A stretch of 49,178 nucleotides of DNA from Pezizomycotina sp. ARF18 (Eukaryota > Ascomycota), in the NCBI GenBank assembly GCA_002224055.1, contig AZLU01000281.1:1-49178 (forward strand), in the 5' to 3' direction. How positions within the stretch are numbered: position 1 is the stretch's first letter; every line of letters starts with the position of its first letter. The position numbers were made by a program, and so were the translations under genes. This document shows, piece after piece, positions 24,051 through 35,070 of this stretch. The notes beneath the pieces were generated by a model. The model saw only the letters and a program-made list of their open reading frames with translations, had not been told where the DNA came from and did no database searches.

Positions 24051-24757
24051 TGAGAGCAGAACCGCGACGCCGAGCAGGGAGGATGATGTAGGGCCAATGG
24101 GGGAGAGTCTACGACCGAGTACGGGCAGGGCGAGGGGCATGAGCGTGCAGGTCACCTATGTTCTCGACGACGAGGAGGCGCAACTTTGCGACCCGCTAAG
24201 GAAGGAGGAGGGCCGGTGATGATTATTGACGAAATTTTGAAGAAAACTTTTTTTGAAAAGAATAAAAAAAAATTGCATCTGGGATATGGCGTTTCGAGTC
24301 TTTCAAGTAGCATCCTCTCAAGTTGTATTACCCACATATTTCAACTTATATATTCACACATGTAGGGTATACGTCATATGGCTTCGGTGTCTAAAATATA
24401 GTTCAGGCTTCGGGTGGCTTTGTCAAACAACACTCATATTGACCGATTCGAGGGTCCTTTTGTTCTGGACGAAGAATTGTGAAGTCTCATGCTCTATGCT
24501 CTCCTCTTTGTACATGGTAGTGACTGCAAGCCCGCCGATCAAGGCATTTCGGGGCAGCCTGTATAACTGCGGGATGTTTACAATAGGATGACAACAGTAC
24601 TTGACTCGAATGTCAACTTGAGGAAATTAGGAATTATATTAGAAGTTCTAGCTCTCAGGAACCCTTCCTCCAGCGCCGCCATGCATATCGTACGTTTAGA
24701 GAATTCAGAATATATCTCCAGAAGCCGCCGTAGCGACACGTCTCCCTCGGAACCCGC
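24051..24757. other. Convergent spacer
   Basis: This lies between the 3' ends of the rhodopsin-domain gene (+) and the small secreted protein gene (-). AATAAAAAAAAA at about 24260 may serve polyadenylation of the plus-strand gene. A coding-like Arg/Glu-rich stretch at 24051-24219 may be the shifted tail of the upstream gene. Confidence 0.5.
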
Positions 24758-25398
24758 CTACTTCCTCTCCTTGACAATCTGGACCCTCTTGCACGACGGA
24801 TCCCTCGGCGCCTCTCCAACCAACAGGTTCAACGCGAATATCGGCATGCCCATCTTATTCGCACCGGGAATCCTAGCGACCGTATCGTTGCACGCATACC
24901 AGTGGCACGGCGCGTTGTTGAACGTCAAGAAATCATCCGTCGTGAAACCGAGTCCCTTCGTAGTATCCATATCCTTCGTATCCTTAGCGGCAAAGTACAG
25001 AGGCTGGAACGTTTGGCCGGGAGCGCTGGCGGAGGAGAACGCGCCGACGAGCTCGGAGGGCTGGGAGACGTGCGTGGCGTCGGTAAACCTGCAGCGGAGC
25101 TCTTGCGTCGCGTGGTCGCAGTAGAACGAAGGAGCTTCGTACGGGAGCGGGCTGATGCTGGCGACATCAAAGCCTTGGCCGATGAATTGACTGCTTGTTG
25201 TTGTGGTTAGATACGAGTTTTTAGAGGATTTGATTATATATAGTGGATACACTTACGGGATGAGATACTGGCCGTCCCATTCCACGGCATCGGATTTGAG
25301 CCTGAGATTGAATGGGTGATCTGGTCCAGCGGGCTCCTGAATCGCGCGACCGTTGACGGAACCAGAAGGGCGGAAGCGACAATGACAAGGGCCAACAT
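24758..25398 (-). CDS. Small secreted cysteine-containing protein, frame-broken in exon 1
   Basis: Minus-strand exons 25398-25257 and 25190-24758 are joined by an intron with a GTAAGT donor. Exon 1 begins with a strong signal peptide (MLALVIVASALLVPSTVA). Right after it, one base appears missing near 25340 and the protein goes on in another frame with FNLRLKSDAVEWDGQYLIP. Exon 2 carries five cysteines (CDHATQELRC, CHWYACN, PSCKRV), two in a C-xxxx-C spacing. The implied size is about 191 residues. It resembles a widespread family of fungal secreted proteins of unknown function that carry a C-terminal Cys near a KxVxIV end, some of them candidate effectors or cell-wall proteins. I cannot assign a function. 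It is convergent with the rhodopsin-domain gene. Confidence 0.65.
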
Positions 25399-25530
25399 TA
25401 TGAACAGCTTGGGTGGATTTTGGATAAAACAAAAAACGCGGAGAGGTTTTAAGGAGCAACTAGCGACTGCGTATGCAAATGAGAGGCTAAGGTTAGGAAC
25501 GAGATAACGCCTTGAAGGAACCTGAATTCT

Positions 25531-25532
<2 letters not shown>

Positions 25533-25565
<33 letters not shown>
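25533..25565. repeat. Homopolymer A33 tract
   Basis: A run of 33 A about 135 bases upstream of the secreted-protein start, that is, a poly(dT) promoter-type tract for that gene when read on its strand. A retroposon tail is the alternative. Confidence 0.9.
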
Positions 25566-25570
<5 letters not shown>

Positions 25571-28369
25571 CCAAAGCGAGTGGGAGGACGGCCGGCTTTT
25601 ATCTGTCCAACTCTTTTGTTCCGCAACCGTTGTAAGGATTTACGATTTCATATCCCACGGCCCGCAAGTCAGCGTAATAATTACAGGACGTAATTCGCAT
25701 ATTCCATGCATGATCGCCCTTGTCTGTCTGTCCATCCTTTCTAGCTAAATCTTGCCTTCCCTTCTCAAGGAGGTCTTAAGTTTAGCATTACAATTCACCT
25801 GTCTCACAATCGATAAGATGTCAGAAATACTGGCTTATACTATGAACGGAGGAACATGGGACCGAAAAACGGCAAAACCAAAATTAGATAAAATCATGAT
25901 AACAAAACCGCTAAAGAGATTATTATTATAATTAATTAATAAAATAACATTAATAGTAAAAAAAAAAAAATTAAAATAAAAAATAATATAAAAACATCTA
26001 AAGTTTTAATGAAAAGGAAATTAAAATATTAAACAACAAAATATAGTAAAACTGAAAAGCGATAAAACTAAAATTATATAAAATTAGAATAATAAACTTG
26101 AAGTCGCCGGAGGAATTATTATCTCAATCAAATATTATATATATATAGGCAGGAGGATTTTGCAGACCTGCATTAGTTTTCCCTTTTAGTTCTTTAGGCA
26201 ATTTACGTATTTATAATCTAATCTTCTCTTGAGATGGGCCAGCAAAAAACCTAACACCTATGACGCAACAGATGCCTTATACGGCCAATGTTTGACGTTG
26301 GTTCAGGGACGTCGACGGTCGAAGGGCGTTTTTTGCTTGCTTACGCCGGGAAATTGCAGGAGTGCGTTTTTTCTCGGGGAACTTCTATTACGAGATTTCG
26401 GATCTGTATAGATCTGGTAGAGATCTGGTAGAGATCTGGTAGGCGTTTGAGTGTGTAATAGCGAAACTGAACTCAACACATCCCCGGAGAACTAATATTA
26501 AAACGACTTATTAGATCCAATGAGGAACATGGGTAATCCTGGACTGGCCGTGGAGAGTCTTCGATATTATTACCGTGTTTCAAACACATTTTTTTCCTCT
26601 GAGAGCTTTGGGATATATAGAAGTAAGATGTCGAAGAAGAGATTTGAGCCTCGCGCAATTACTTGTGGCTGGGTGTCTGTTTTCTCTGCTGGCGATCTTC
26701 GTATTTCCCGCCAAACCTACTGTACGCACCATAATAGCATATGATGGGCATCGGCAGCTTCAGACGGAGGCTCATATTCGCAATAACCGCTCTGCCGAGA
26801 CAGAATCGCCGGAGGCCCTGTGTTTTGTATCAATCTGCAATCTATAATACTAGAGATTCAATGAAATCTCGAGAACTTCGCGTTGGGTGGTAGGAATACG
26901 AAGTTTCGTAATTGCAAGACGTCTGTATATATAGTAGCAAATTCATACCAATGCTGTTACGATCGCAGGATTATGCAAGCTATTATTAGCCTTCAACTTC
27001 TGATATTATTTAAATATCGAAATGCTAGCATGAACATCATTTAAGAATGTTTTCAGTTTTTAAATCATCCAATTTTTGCAACTTCTGTTCACGCTCAACT
27101 CTGTTTAACAAATGAAATCCCATGAATGACAAACTACTCGTGATAACATACCGAGTTATGAGCATGGCCATTTCGTACTATACCGCACAATGCGTCGTAC
27201 CTTCGTGCTCCGTATAGATCTTAAGTCTCGTTCTTCGAACTTGCCTCCCCGCGAGCGAGGTGCTTATATCCATCGATTCACTAGAGTAGCTCTACGCTTG
27301 TGTAAATATATAGCCAAATGAAATTTTTACTGCGGGATAGATTGAACATTGTTTGCAAGTCCATTAAGAGGCTTCGGAAAGTGAAGAATCATCAGAAAGT
27401 TGAGATAATGGGGTCCAAAAAGCCAGTTGCAAACCAAGTGAAATGGTGTAAACTTGAAGTTTGCTGTTAGCTCTGAAATAAACACCATTTTCTAAATAGC
27501 GAGATACACTCCTAGAGATCGATTGGGTTATGGCCACGTATCTAACCTTGTCCCTTGAGCCGCTGCCAATTGGGAGGTGGGGATCCTTGCATCTCAGCCT
27601 CGTCTTGTTCGTCTTGTATTTTTATCTTCACTCTTACAGCCTTGTCCTTTCGTCAGTTCGTAATACACATCGTTGGGAACGAAATACTATACCGTATTAA
27701 TTGGCGGTGAAGCAACGCCTCTTATATTAAATTCTTTTTTTTGGGGGGGTACGGCGAATTCTAAGTATAGTTGCTTATATCTCATCATCTCTTATATTAT
27801 AAGTATTTGCTTATACACAATTATAGACTATAATCAATATTTTTACACGTAAAAAGAGGAAAGTTGATATAAAATCAAACCTTTTACTGAAGTTTTTTTT
27901 ATAGTCTTTTATGTATGGAAATCGACGGTGGTATTTGGGATTCTATTATAAAACGTTGTTTATATACAGACGGTCTCTTATATCATGATAATCTCTTCAC
28001 CTCCAATTAATACAGTACTTCTGGGACTACGTTAACTCTCCGGACGAGCAACAGATACTTTTCACCTTTGGGCACGGCTATTCCCAAGCTGGATTCAAGT
28101 CGTAAATGACGGCTGTTGGCGTATAATCTCCTTGACAACCGCTATATGCAAATACCCGCGATGTCTCTGCATCTGGCCAGAACCTTAGGTTTTGAGCCCT
28201 CAACAAAGAACTTTACTATTTTTTTCCTGCTATCAGCATTATAGAAGTCACAGCTAGCTATATTGTTATATATTTCAAGGCAGCCGTGCCTAGAACTTGT
28301 GTTTTATTAATCTTCATGCTCGATAAATCCTTTTACTCACATATATGATTTGGAAGGTTTGAACCTACA
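25566..28369. other. Gene-poor region with AT-rich patch
   Basis: No gene recognised. 25790-26160 is strongly A-rich and contains two diverged direct copies of a GCAAAACYAAAATTA-like segment (about 25870 and 26050). A 26575-26847 frame encodes a single hydrophobic helix (LVAGCLFSLLAIFVF) in a type II membrane layout but has no recognised family. The last few hundred bases lead into the NLR gene. Confidence 0.5.
26411..26442. repeat. Small tandem repeat, 11 bp x 3
   Basis: The unit GATCTGGTAGA is repeated three times in a row with an imperfect end. Confidence 0.85.
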
Positions 28370-31300
28370 ATGGCGAACTCGTAAGTATTATCGCTCATGC
28401 TGAGTTGGTTCATGCAATCCGCTGATTTCTCGCACACGTGTACGGGAGGAAACAGGGCTGGAAACGACGAACTTCTAGCGGCGCTCATAGCCTACGAGAA
28501 ATCGCTTAGTCCAGCCGAGTTGACTGCGTACAATCGGCAAGCAACACAATCTAGACCCAAGAGCGAGCACGTAGTTGCATTTACGAAGCAATTAAATGAA
28601 TCATCGGAGAAGGCGAAAGAAAATGCAAAAGTGGAGCAAGAGAATACTTCCCTTGTTAAGAGCCGTCCAGGAGTTCTCTCTCGTCGTGGACACGATGATA
28701 CAATCCAAACCGAACGTCTCAGCACTGGTCCGGGGAAGTGTGAAGTATGTTATGATGGTAAGCTCACGCCTCTGGCTCGTCGTTTCTAGTAATTGAGAAC
28801 TCTATGAATCTTCAAAACCAAGACTTAAATGTATCTAGGTCGCTTGGTTTCTTCTAGTATACTTCCAGTTGGAACATGTCTGCCGGTCGAGTACAGAGGA
28901 GGAAATCCGGGACTGTCTCGTTTCCCTCCCTTATGGGCTTTTCGAAACGTATGAGCGAATCATCTTGAGAGCGACAAGAGATCATGATGGTAGAGCAGAG
29001 GGGAGCATTCGATCAATATTCCCGTGGATTGCAGCGGCTAAACAGCCACTGACACTACATGAGCTGTGTGAAGCGCTAGCATTCAGATTCGAAGACAAAA
29101 GTTACAGCGACAGGGTCAGGAGAATGCCATTGAATAAGTCCAAAGTGGTTCAAAATTGCGGTCCACTCTTGGTTCTTAATAAAAGTTGATGAGTCGGTCA
29201 ATTTCGCCCACTACAAGGTGTGGGAGTACCTTACTTCGGACAAAGCCAGGGAAATTGGTCTGGCATTTGACATGACAGAGTGTAGCCTGAAAACCGGTGT
29301 CATCTGCATAATCTATCTCGGGTTCTCCGATTTCGAAAGGCAGATAGTCAAAGAATCTACCTCACCTCCACCGTCTGAAACATCCACGAACGGAAGATCT
29401 CCTTTTGATTTATCATCTTTCGCTTCTCTTCCGCTGAAATCCAACCTCGCCTCCAGCAGCTCCAGCTGGCTTTAGGGTTACCTTTTCGATTTATCGGCCA
29501 ATAATCGATCTAATCGGAAGAGCATATCAGGCCAGAACTACCAGGAAATGTCGCTGAAATACGTCACCGCAGCATCCGAAAATGAGAGGAACTACTGTCT
29601 GAGCTCCTAGACACGTATAAGCTACTCGATTACCCGAGGACACACTAGTTGGATCATTTTTCTGGCGTTGAAATGACCTGGGAGGATCTGTATAACTTGC
29701 AAGATCGGTACAATAGTCTCACATCTAAACTTCAAGTCGACTCCTTGAAGTCGAAATTTCGGGCTCTGCGTTTCATTGCCCTTTCCAATTCCATCATCTT
29801 CTATGGCAGTTGGACGACGATATCATCATTCGGGCTCTCTATTACAGGCAACACCGGAGATGGGCGGCGCTGAATAACAATCTACTCCTGCTGGACACGA
29901 TCGTAGCTTCCACCAAACTCATCAGTGATTATTTATGTAGGGCTCGATCCCGGCTCAATCGACTTAGGTAAACTTGCAGAGAGTAATGTACCCGAACGCC
30001 CGTGTGACCCACCGATAATTACTCGATATAACAATAAAACAGTTCAGGCCATCCAATGGTCGGTATATAAATGGTATACCAAAATGCTTTAATGTCTTGA
30101 AACATACTCGCGTGGAAGCGCTCTCAGCTTAAGTTTAGTTAAGTTGTACACCGAATCTTCGCGGAGTATAACTCTAACTCGCGCCGCCATTCTCGGCGGC
30201 CGTGTCGCATGTCTGCGTGTCCTACAAGGTACAGTGCTAATTATAACTCTATCGGTCCAACTAGGGCGTACTAGTAGATCCGACCGTGAGAAAAACATGC
30301 GCTCTCATCTCAGATGCAATCAGGTGTGGTCGCCCTGCTGCCTTGAGCCCTGTTATGGAAGTCAAGTTCGCATTGTCCCGTTCAGGGCAATGGGACCATT
30401 GAAAAGCAAAGGATTTATTGGGACTCTTCCACAACGCAGCGGAGAAACAGCTAAAGGACGCGATACTTTCCGCAGCTAAGCAGGGCTTTTAGACATGTTG
30501 CGAGCCATATATCCGCCTTTTAATTGCAATCGTGACATATGTGGGCTCGCTAATACCCTAAATTTTAGCGCGATCGTGGAGTCCGGCTAGATGGAGGTCG
30601 CTTTTTTTCTCCTGGAGAGAATTTCCCCGCTCTTAAGGGCAGCGACGCAGCGTTAAGGCCGCGGCTGTTTGCGGGGAGGCCTTGCACTTTTTCAAACGCC
30701 TCAATGGCACTTTTGGCTTATCTTCTGAAATCGACTGGTCAAATCTCGATGCTTTGCGCAGCATGCCTAGAGAGAAGGTAGACAAATTATGGGGGCCTAA
30801 AGCTCCAGAGCACCTAACAGACAGCATACTACGAGCTCTAAAAATATGGGGCGAGTGTCTTAGCCTTGCTTGTAGACATGGCCATATATATCTAGTCAAA
30901 GAGATACTAAAACTTGGGCGATTGTTCCAAGATTGTTAGAGCGTTATATGTTCTATAATCGCGGGGTCATAGGTAGGCCGGTTATAAGTGCTTTTGAAGG
31001 CGCTACAGAATCGGGAAATATTGAGATAGTTAATGCTTTAGACATCTTTAATGGATCTCTCGACCAGGATTCTCGCGGTTTCTGGGGAAATAATGAAGTC
31101 AAGTCCGGCATCCGCAAGTAATCGTTGGACATTGCTCACAGTGCTCTTGCGAAGGCTGCGGAGATAGCTCAATCCCAAACATTCCGATACTTCCTGGCCA
31201 GAGCGTTGGAAATGGATACAGGTGCGCTTCCACAGATCGGTGACTTCGGCGGTTCCGATAAATTATGTAGCCTTTACTTGGAAACCCTCCAGATGGTACC

Positions 31301-31415
31301 CAGCTATACCCCAGACACTGGTTTGCTCTCCGTCACCAGTTCTCGTTTGAAACGGCATGTCGCAAAGATCATATGGACGTTGTTAGATCCATTCTCAATG
31401 CTGGCGCGGATCTAT
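28370..31415 (+). pseudogene. NLR-type protein (DUF7708 - NACHT flank - ankyrin), decayed and lacking the NACHT core
   Basis: ATG at 28370 followed by an intron (28381-28455) restores an N-terminus reading MANSAGNDELLAALIAYEKS. The DUF7708-type motif FSLVVDTMIQSKPNVSALV (about 28672-28728) follows after one frame change. Only about 80 bases later comes the region that normally lies after the NACHT ATPase: LVSLPYGLFETYERI, then PWIAAAKQPLTLHELCEALA and VNFAHYKVWEYL (28918-29240). The P-loop and the rest of the NTPase are absent, so roughly 1 kb is missing. From 29640 to 31415 come decayed ankyrin-like stretches, ending with HMDVVRSILNAGADL just before the LTR fragment. NLRs of this class sense non-self and trigger cell death. 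Multiple stops and frame changes indicate a dead gene. Confidence 0.75.
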
Positions 31416-31702
31416 GATATCTAATAATATTGGAGGGATCGAACTTGTGGATTTGATACAGAACTAACTATCCTCAGTGAGAGAATATACGATGCTATAT
31501 ATAATAAACTAACGATACTACAATCTCGATAAAATGTATGCAATCTGCCTTAAAGGTACGCAGCGCCTCGCCGTCGTAATCTCTTGATATCTCCAGCTAA
31601 AGTTCCTTCTTTCTCAGCTGTACAAGCATCATCTCGATGCCTGTAGATTTGCCATGCCTCTTTAGCCTGCCAAATAGCTAGCACTCAAGGAGTACAGAAG
31701 CG
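31416..31702 (+). mobile_element. Copia-like LTR fragment, not RIP-mutated (copy 2)
   Basis: TGTGGATTTGATACAGAACT starts at 31446. It is preceded by GGAGGGATCGAACT, which looks like a polypurine tract, and by GATATCTAATAAT, shared with the copies at 2893 and 5084. The body is collinear with copy 1 up to TAGCTAGCA and then diverges near 31702, so it is truncated. It keeps CpA and TpG (for example GATGCCTGTAGATTTGCCATG), in contrast to copy 1. It directly abuts the last ankyrin codons of the dead NLR, so its arrival may have ended that gene. Confidence 0.7.
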
Positions 31703-32347
31703 CAAAGAACTCCCCGACCTCGCTTGCTGCGATTCTCGGCCCTCCAAAGCGGGCCCAAGTCGGCGTTCAGTTAACTTTAGCCGATATCATTAGTTATAGG
31801 AATTACGGGTGCCTTTTTGCCACCGTGAGAAGTGGCTAAATTAACATTGTGGGGCTGCTTATCGCTATTGGACGTGAACTAGAGTGCTGGTCATATCTAT
31901 ATCAGGAATTAGGTGATGCTTGGTTCACAGCGAGGCCAATTTAATAGAAGCCTTAAATTAAAGCTCCTCATAAATTTACCCTTAGTTATAAATATTATTC
32001 ATCTACAAACACTTAGACTTTAACTAGCCAAATAGCGACCTTGTCCGAAACATTGCTATAGCGCCGAGCCTTGATTCACATGAGAGCAAAAGCCAGAATC
32101 GCTATACTCCGAGGATTATTATTTCTTGCTTTCGATTCTTCTTGATATATAAGCACAGCACATCAAGTGCTCAAAATAAATAAGGGGTCGAAGGCTACGA
32201 AGTGGGGCAGGAAACCCTCAGGCGATCCTGCAGCGAGACAAAAATGAAAGAGCCAGAACTAATAAAGAAAGAACGAAACATCTGAAGAGGGTAGGAAGGA
32301 AAGGAAGTGAATGGTAATAAGTCAATAAAAAATAAAGACAATAAGGG
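31703..32347. other. Intergenic, nothing recognised
   Basis: No ankyrin continuation of the NLR is seen beyond the LTR fragment, and no other gene or repeat is recognised. Confidence 0.5.
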
Positions 32348-32778
32348 TCAAGGGCAAGGATGTTTTATATTCATAGACGCCGACGTTGTAGATATTAGCG
32401 CGCTTATAGTAGTTGCCGTACTGCTTCCCACGCCGTCGCTGGTAGAGGTAGTTGTCGAATGAGTCGAAGTAGTAGGAACAATTGAAGTAGTCGAAGTAGT
32501 GGTAGCCCGCGCAACGCACGTACTCTCCGGACCGCATGGTCCGCCGTTGCAGCAATCCCGGTCCACCTGGCAGTTCTGTGAGTCCTTCAAACAACATATC
32601 CCAGACTGGCATTCAGCCTGAGTCAAATAGTGAACGCAGTAATCGCTCAAGGAATTGTAGGGAAGCTGAGACACCGAGCACGCGCATTGGCCCGGTGTGA
32701 CGTTGCCTTGACCGGATTATCTTTCAGTGTCCTTTCTTGAAAGCCGACGTTGCTTCCAATACAGCTGTTAGTCGCCAT
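32348..32778 (-). CDS. Small cysteine-rich protein with Ser/Thr-rich tail (A)
   Basis: The minus-strand frame 32348-32712 encodes a knot-like cysteine pattern (C-x-C, YC, C-xxxx-CC, C-xxxxx-CC, GGPC, TC) in about 50 residues: CACSV, AECQSGICCLKDSQNC, RDCCNGGPCGPESTC. A tail of about 50 residues made almost only of Thr and Ser follows. Upstream coding-like sequence to an ATG at 32778 is in another frame (one-base break near 32705). Such architecture fits a cell-wall-anchored or secreted chitin-binding or knottin-like protein. A convincing signal peptide was not found, so the start may be wrong or lie in a missed exon. A similar gene lies 0.8 kb upstream in the same orientation. Confidence 0.55.
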
Positions 32779-33410
32779 CCTGCTTCTGAATATGTTCTCG
32801 GTCCAGAGAAAGGAAAAGACTCGGAGGCGAAATAGTATCTGGATTCTGTATATCGGAGCTTTAACGTTAAGCAAATTTCTCGGAGATATTGGGGATTGGT
32901 TTTAGTACTTTATACATATTTGATAAATAGTTTGTTTGTATCTAAATTTACAAGGACCGGGTCTAGAATGATGTGAAAGTGGTGTTGATAAACCAATCGC
33001 TATTCAGGTCTTGAACGCTATTAAGTAGGACGGAAATAGCTCTTACGCGTATGAGAGCAAAAAATAAGCACAAGATTCGGACCAGTCCTCAAGCGCAGCA
33101 CTATTAATACTGGATAATGCCTTCTTTTGAGTTAATGGAATTCGAACGTGAGCTTTACCGACGCAGAAACGTGGGCTGCTCAACTCTAAGCCAAACTCAA
33201 ATACATACTATTAGTAACACTCTCGAACAAAAACCTTTCCCCGGAGTCTCCACTCTAATCCGGCTTGGAAATTTTCCACGGATCCGCAATATCGTAATCC
33301 TGTTATTATTCTAAATATATATATATATTCGATATTTTTGATAAATTAATTTATCGTAAATTCTCCTGAGATTCCTCTTCAATTATCACACATCGTAGCC
33401 AACGTATAGC

Positions 33411-33435
33411 TTTTTTTTTTTTTTTTTTTTTTTTT
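33411..33435. repeat. Homopolymer T25 tract next to alternating purine-pyrimidine run
   Basis: A run of 25 T is followed at once by ATATGCATGCGCGCGCGC and TGTGTGCGTAT. That is about 30 bases of nearly perfect purine-pyrimidine alternation, able in principle to adopt Z-DNA. It sits just beyond the 3' end of cysteine-rich gene B. Confidence 0.85.
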
Positions 33436-33473
33436 AATATGCATGCGCGCGCGCCTGTGTGCGTATCAATGTA

Positions 33474-33789
33474 TCACGATTTGACGCTTCCGAAGCCGAA
33501 CGAAAACGTCTCAGATGCAAGGGTGTTGACAATAGGTGAAGCCGACGTAGTAATAGTACCCGAAGTCGTCTCGCCGCCCGTCATCGACGTCAGTGGTAAG
33601 CTCGACGTCGTGCTCGGCCCCCTCGCACGTCTCACTGTTACACGCTAACTCCGAGCAACATATTCCACCTATTCCACCCGAGCCGCAGTCGTTCCCCTGC
33701 GTTTCGCACGGCCGGCAGGTATTCGTGCCGTCGCAGTAAAAATCTTTGCCCGCTTTGGAGCAATTCTCCGCGCACGATAGGGCTGTCAT
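33474..33789 (-). CDS. Small cysteine-rich protein with Ser/Thr-rich tail (B)
   Basis: Ten cysteines in about 50 residues: CAENCSKAGKDFYCDG, CRPCETQGNDCGSGG, GICCSELACNSETC. The central C-xx-C...CC layout resembles gene A. A Ser/Thr-rich tail (TTSASPIVNTLASETFS) follows in another frame; a GGGGG run near 33618 one base too long explains the shift. The stop then falls at 33474. No signal peptide is visible upstream of 33789, where a first exon may be missing. Genes A and B look like diverged tandem paralogues. Likely secreted or cell-wall proteins; the function is not known to me. Confidence 0.55.
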
Positions 33790-34091
33790 AGGGCCGAACC
33801 ACTCGCTCAGCTACTTTCATGCACCTACCAATCTACTCAAAATCACCCTTCAACCCCGAGAATACTGAAACATATATTCAATGAAGATAAAAAAGGGGCC
33901 TGTAACTTCAAGCTAGCATCCATCACATTGGTTACTATGCCGATGCTCCGAGTCCTATTCTAACTATAAACAGCCCCAATTTCAGCGAAGGCTGGCTCTT
34001 ATTATTATTGATAATTTCACCACTCGAGAGCGACCGACTACTGGTATACTGTTAATAACCCTATTTATAACGCTTCAAAATACCGCTATTT
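33790..34091. other. Intergenic
   Basis: Spacer between cysteine-rich gene B and the OTU1 gene. It may hold an unrecognised first exon of gene B near 33800-33950. Confidence 0.4.
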
Positions 34092-35070
34092 TTATGCCTC
34101 CCCAAAGTCATAATGCCCCGTCTCCTTCGCGTGCTCCGTCGCTGCAACCTGCCCGTTCCCCGTCCACCCGCACTTGTTACACTTAACCAAAAACCTCGCC
34201 GTATCCGTAAAGTAATGCTTCCTCTGCAACTCCCCGCACAGCTCCACCGCAGCATTAAGCACAACCTCATCACCGCTCCCAAAAACCTTCTGATCATCAA
34301 CTTCACCGTTAAAACTCCTAACGTTCAACGCGATAACGTCGTAATGTATCCCGAGTATACCAATATAATCCGGTTGTTTTCCCCTCGTTGAAGCGGTCAA
34401 CGCGGAGGTCCTGGACGTTTACAGAGGCGATTTCGACGTCGAAGTGCTGCGAGAGGATGCCGAGTTCGATGGCGCCGCCCCATGAGTCTTCGCGCTGGAT
34501 CCAGGCGCAGTATGCGTCGGGCGCGCGTTCCAGGATGGCGGCGGTGTACACGTCCGGTTGGGATTGTATGGTCGAGGCGACGATGGAGCGGAGCTCGGTC
34601 ATGGAGTCGAGGTCGGGGAGTAGAGCGGAGGATACGGCGCGGAAGAGGCATGAGTTGTCGTCGGGCATGACGCGGAGGACGAGCGTCGCCGAGCGGTCGG
34701 GGATGGGTATCTCGGGTGGATCGTCGGCGGATGGCTTGGGGGGTTTGTAGATTGTTCGGGACGGTACTGGTGCTGCCTTTGAAGAGCTCGGTACTGACGC
34801 TGGTTTGGCAGGCGCTGGAGCTGCCGGCGGAGGGTCGCGGGGGCTCGTTATCAGCTGCTCGCCGTTGAGCTTGAGACCCGTGTCTGCGAGCTTCGCGTCG
34901 GCGGCGAATTGGTCCAGCTCGAGCGGCTTCGGCGGGTAGCCGTACTTGACGTCGAAGGCGTCTAGTCCCGTCGCCTTTGTGATCTGCGACCTGAGGTCTA
35001 ATATTGTGGATGAGCTGTCGTCTAGCTCAATGGTAGAGACGCCGTTCGGTCCTCTTACTCTGATCTTCAT
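34092..35070 (-). CDS. OTU1: Ubiquitin thioesterase OTU1 (YOD1-type deubiquitinase), one frame break
   Basis: Domain order is that of OTU1/YOD1. An N-terminal UBX-like ubiquitin fold (MKIRVRGPNGVSTIELDDSS, YGYPPKPLEL) is followed by a Pro/Ala-rich linker. The OTU domain comes next, with its catalytic Cys in MPDDNSCLFRAVS, further marks SWGGAIELGILS, and the His in the GIHYDV segment. A C-terminal C2H2 finger ends the protein (CNKCGWTGNGQVAATEHAKETGH). OTU1 trims ubiquitin chains from Cdc48/p97 substrates in ER-associated degradation. Everything is intact except a single extra base in an AAAA run (TTTT at 34377-34380 on the plus strand), after which the OTU domain goes on in the next frame. 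With it removed the protein has 325 residues, normal for fungi. For a conserved housekeeping-type gene this is most easily explained as an assembly error. Confidence 0.92.
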
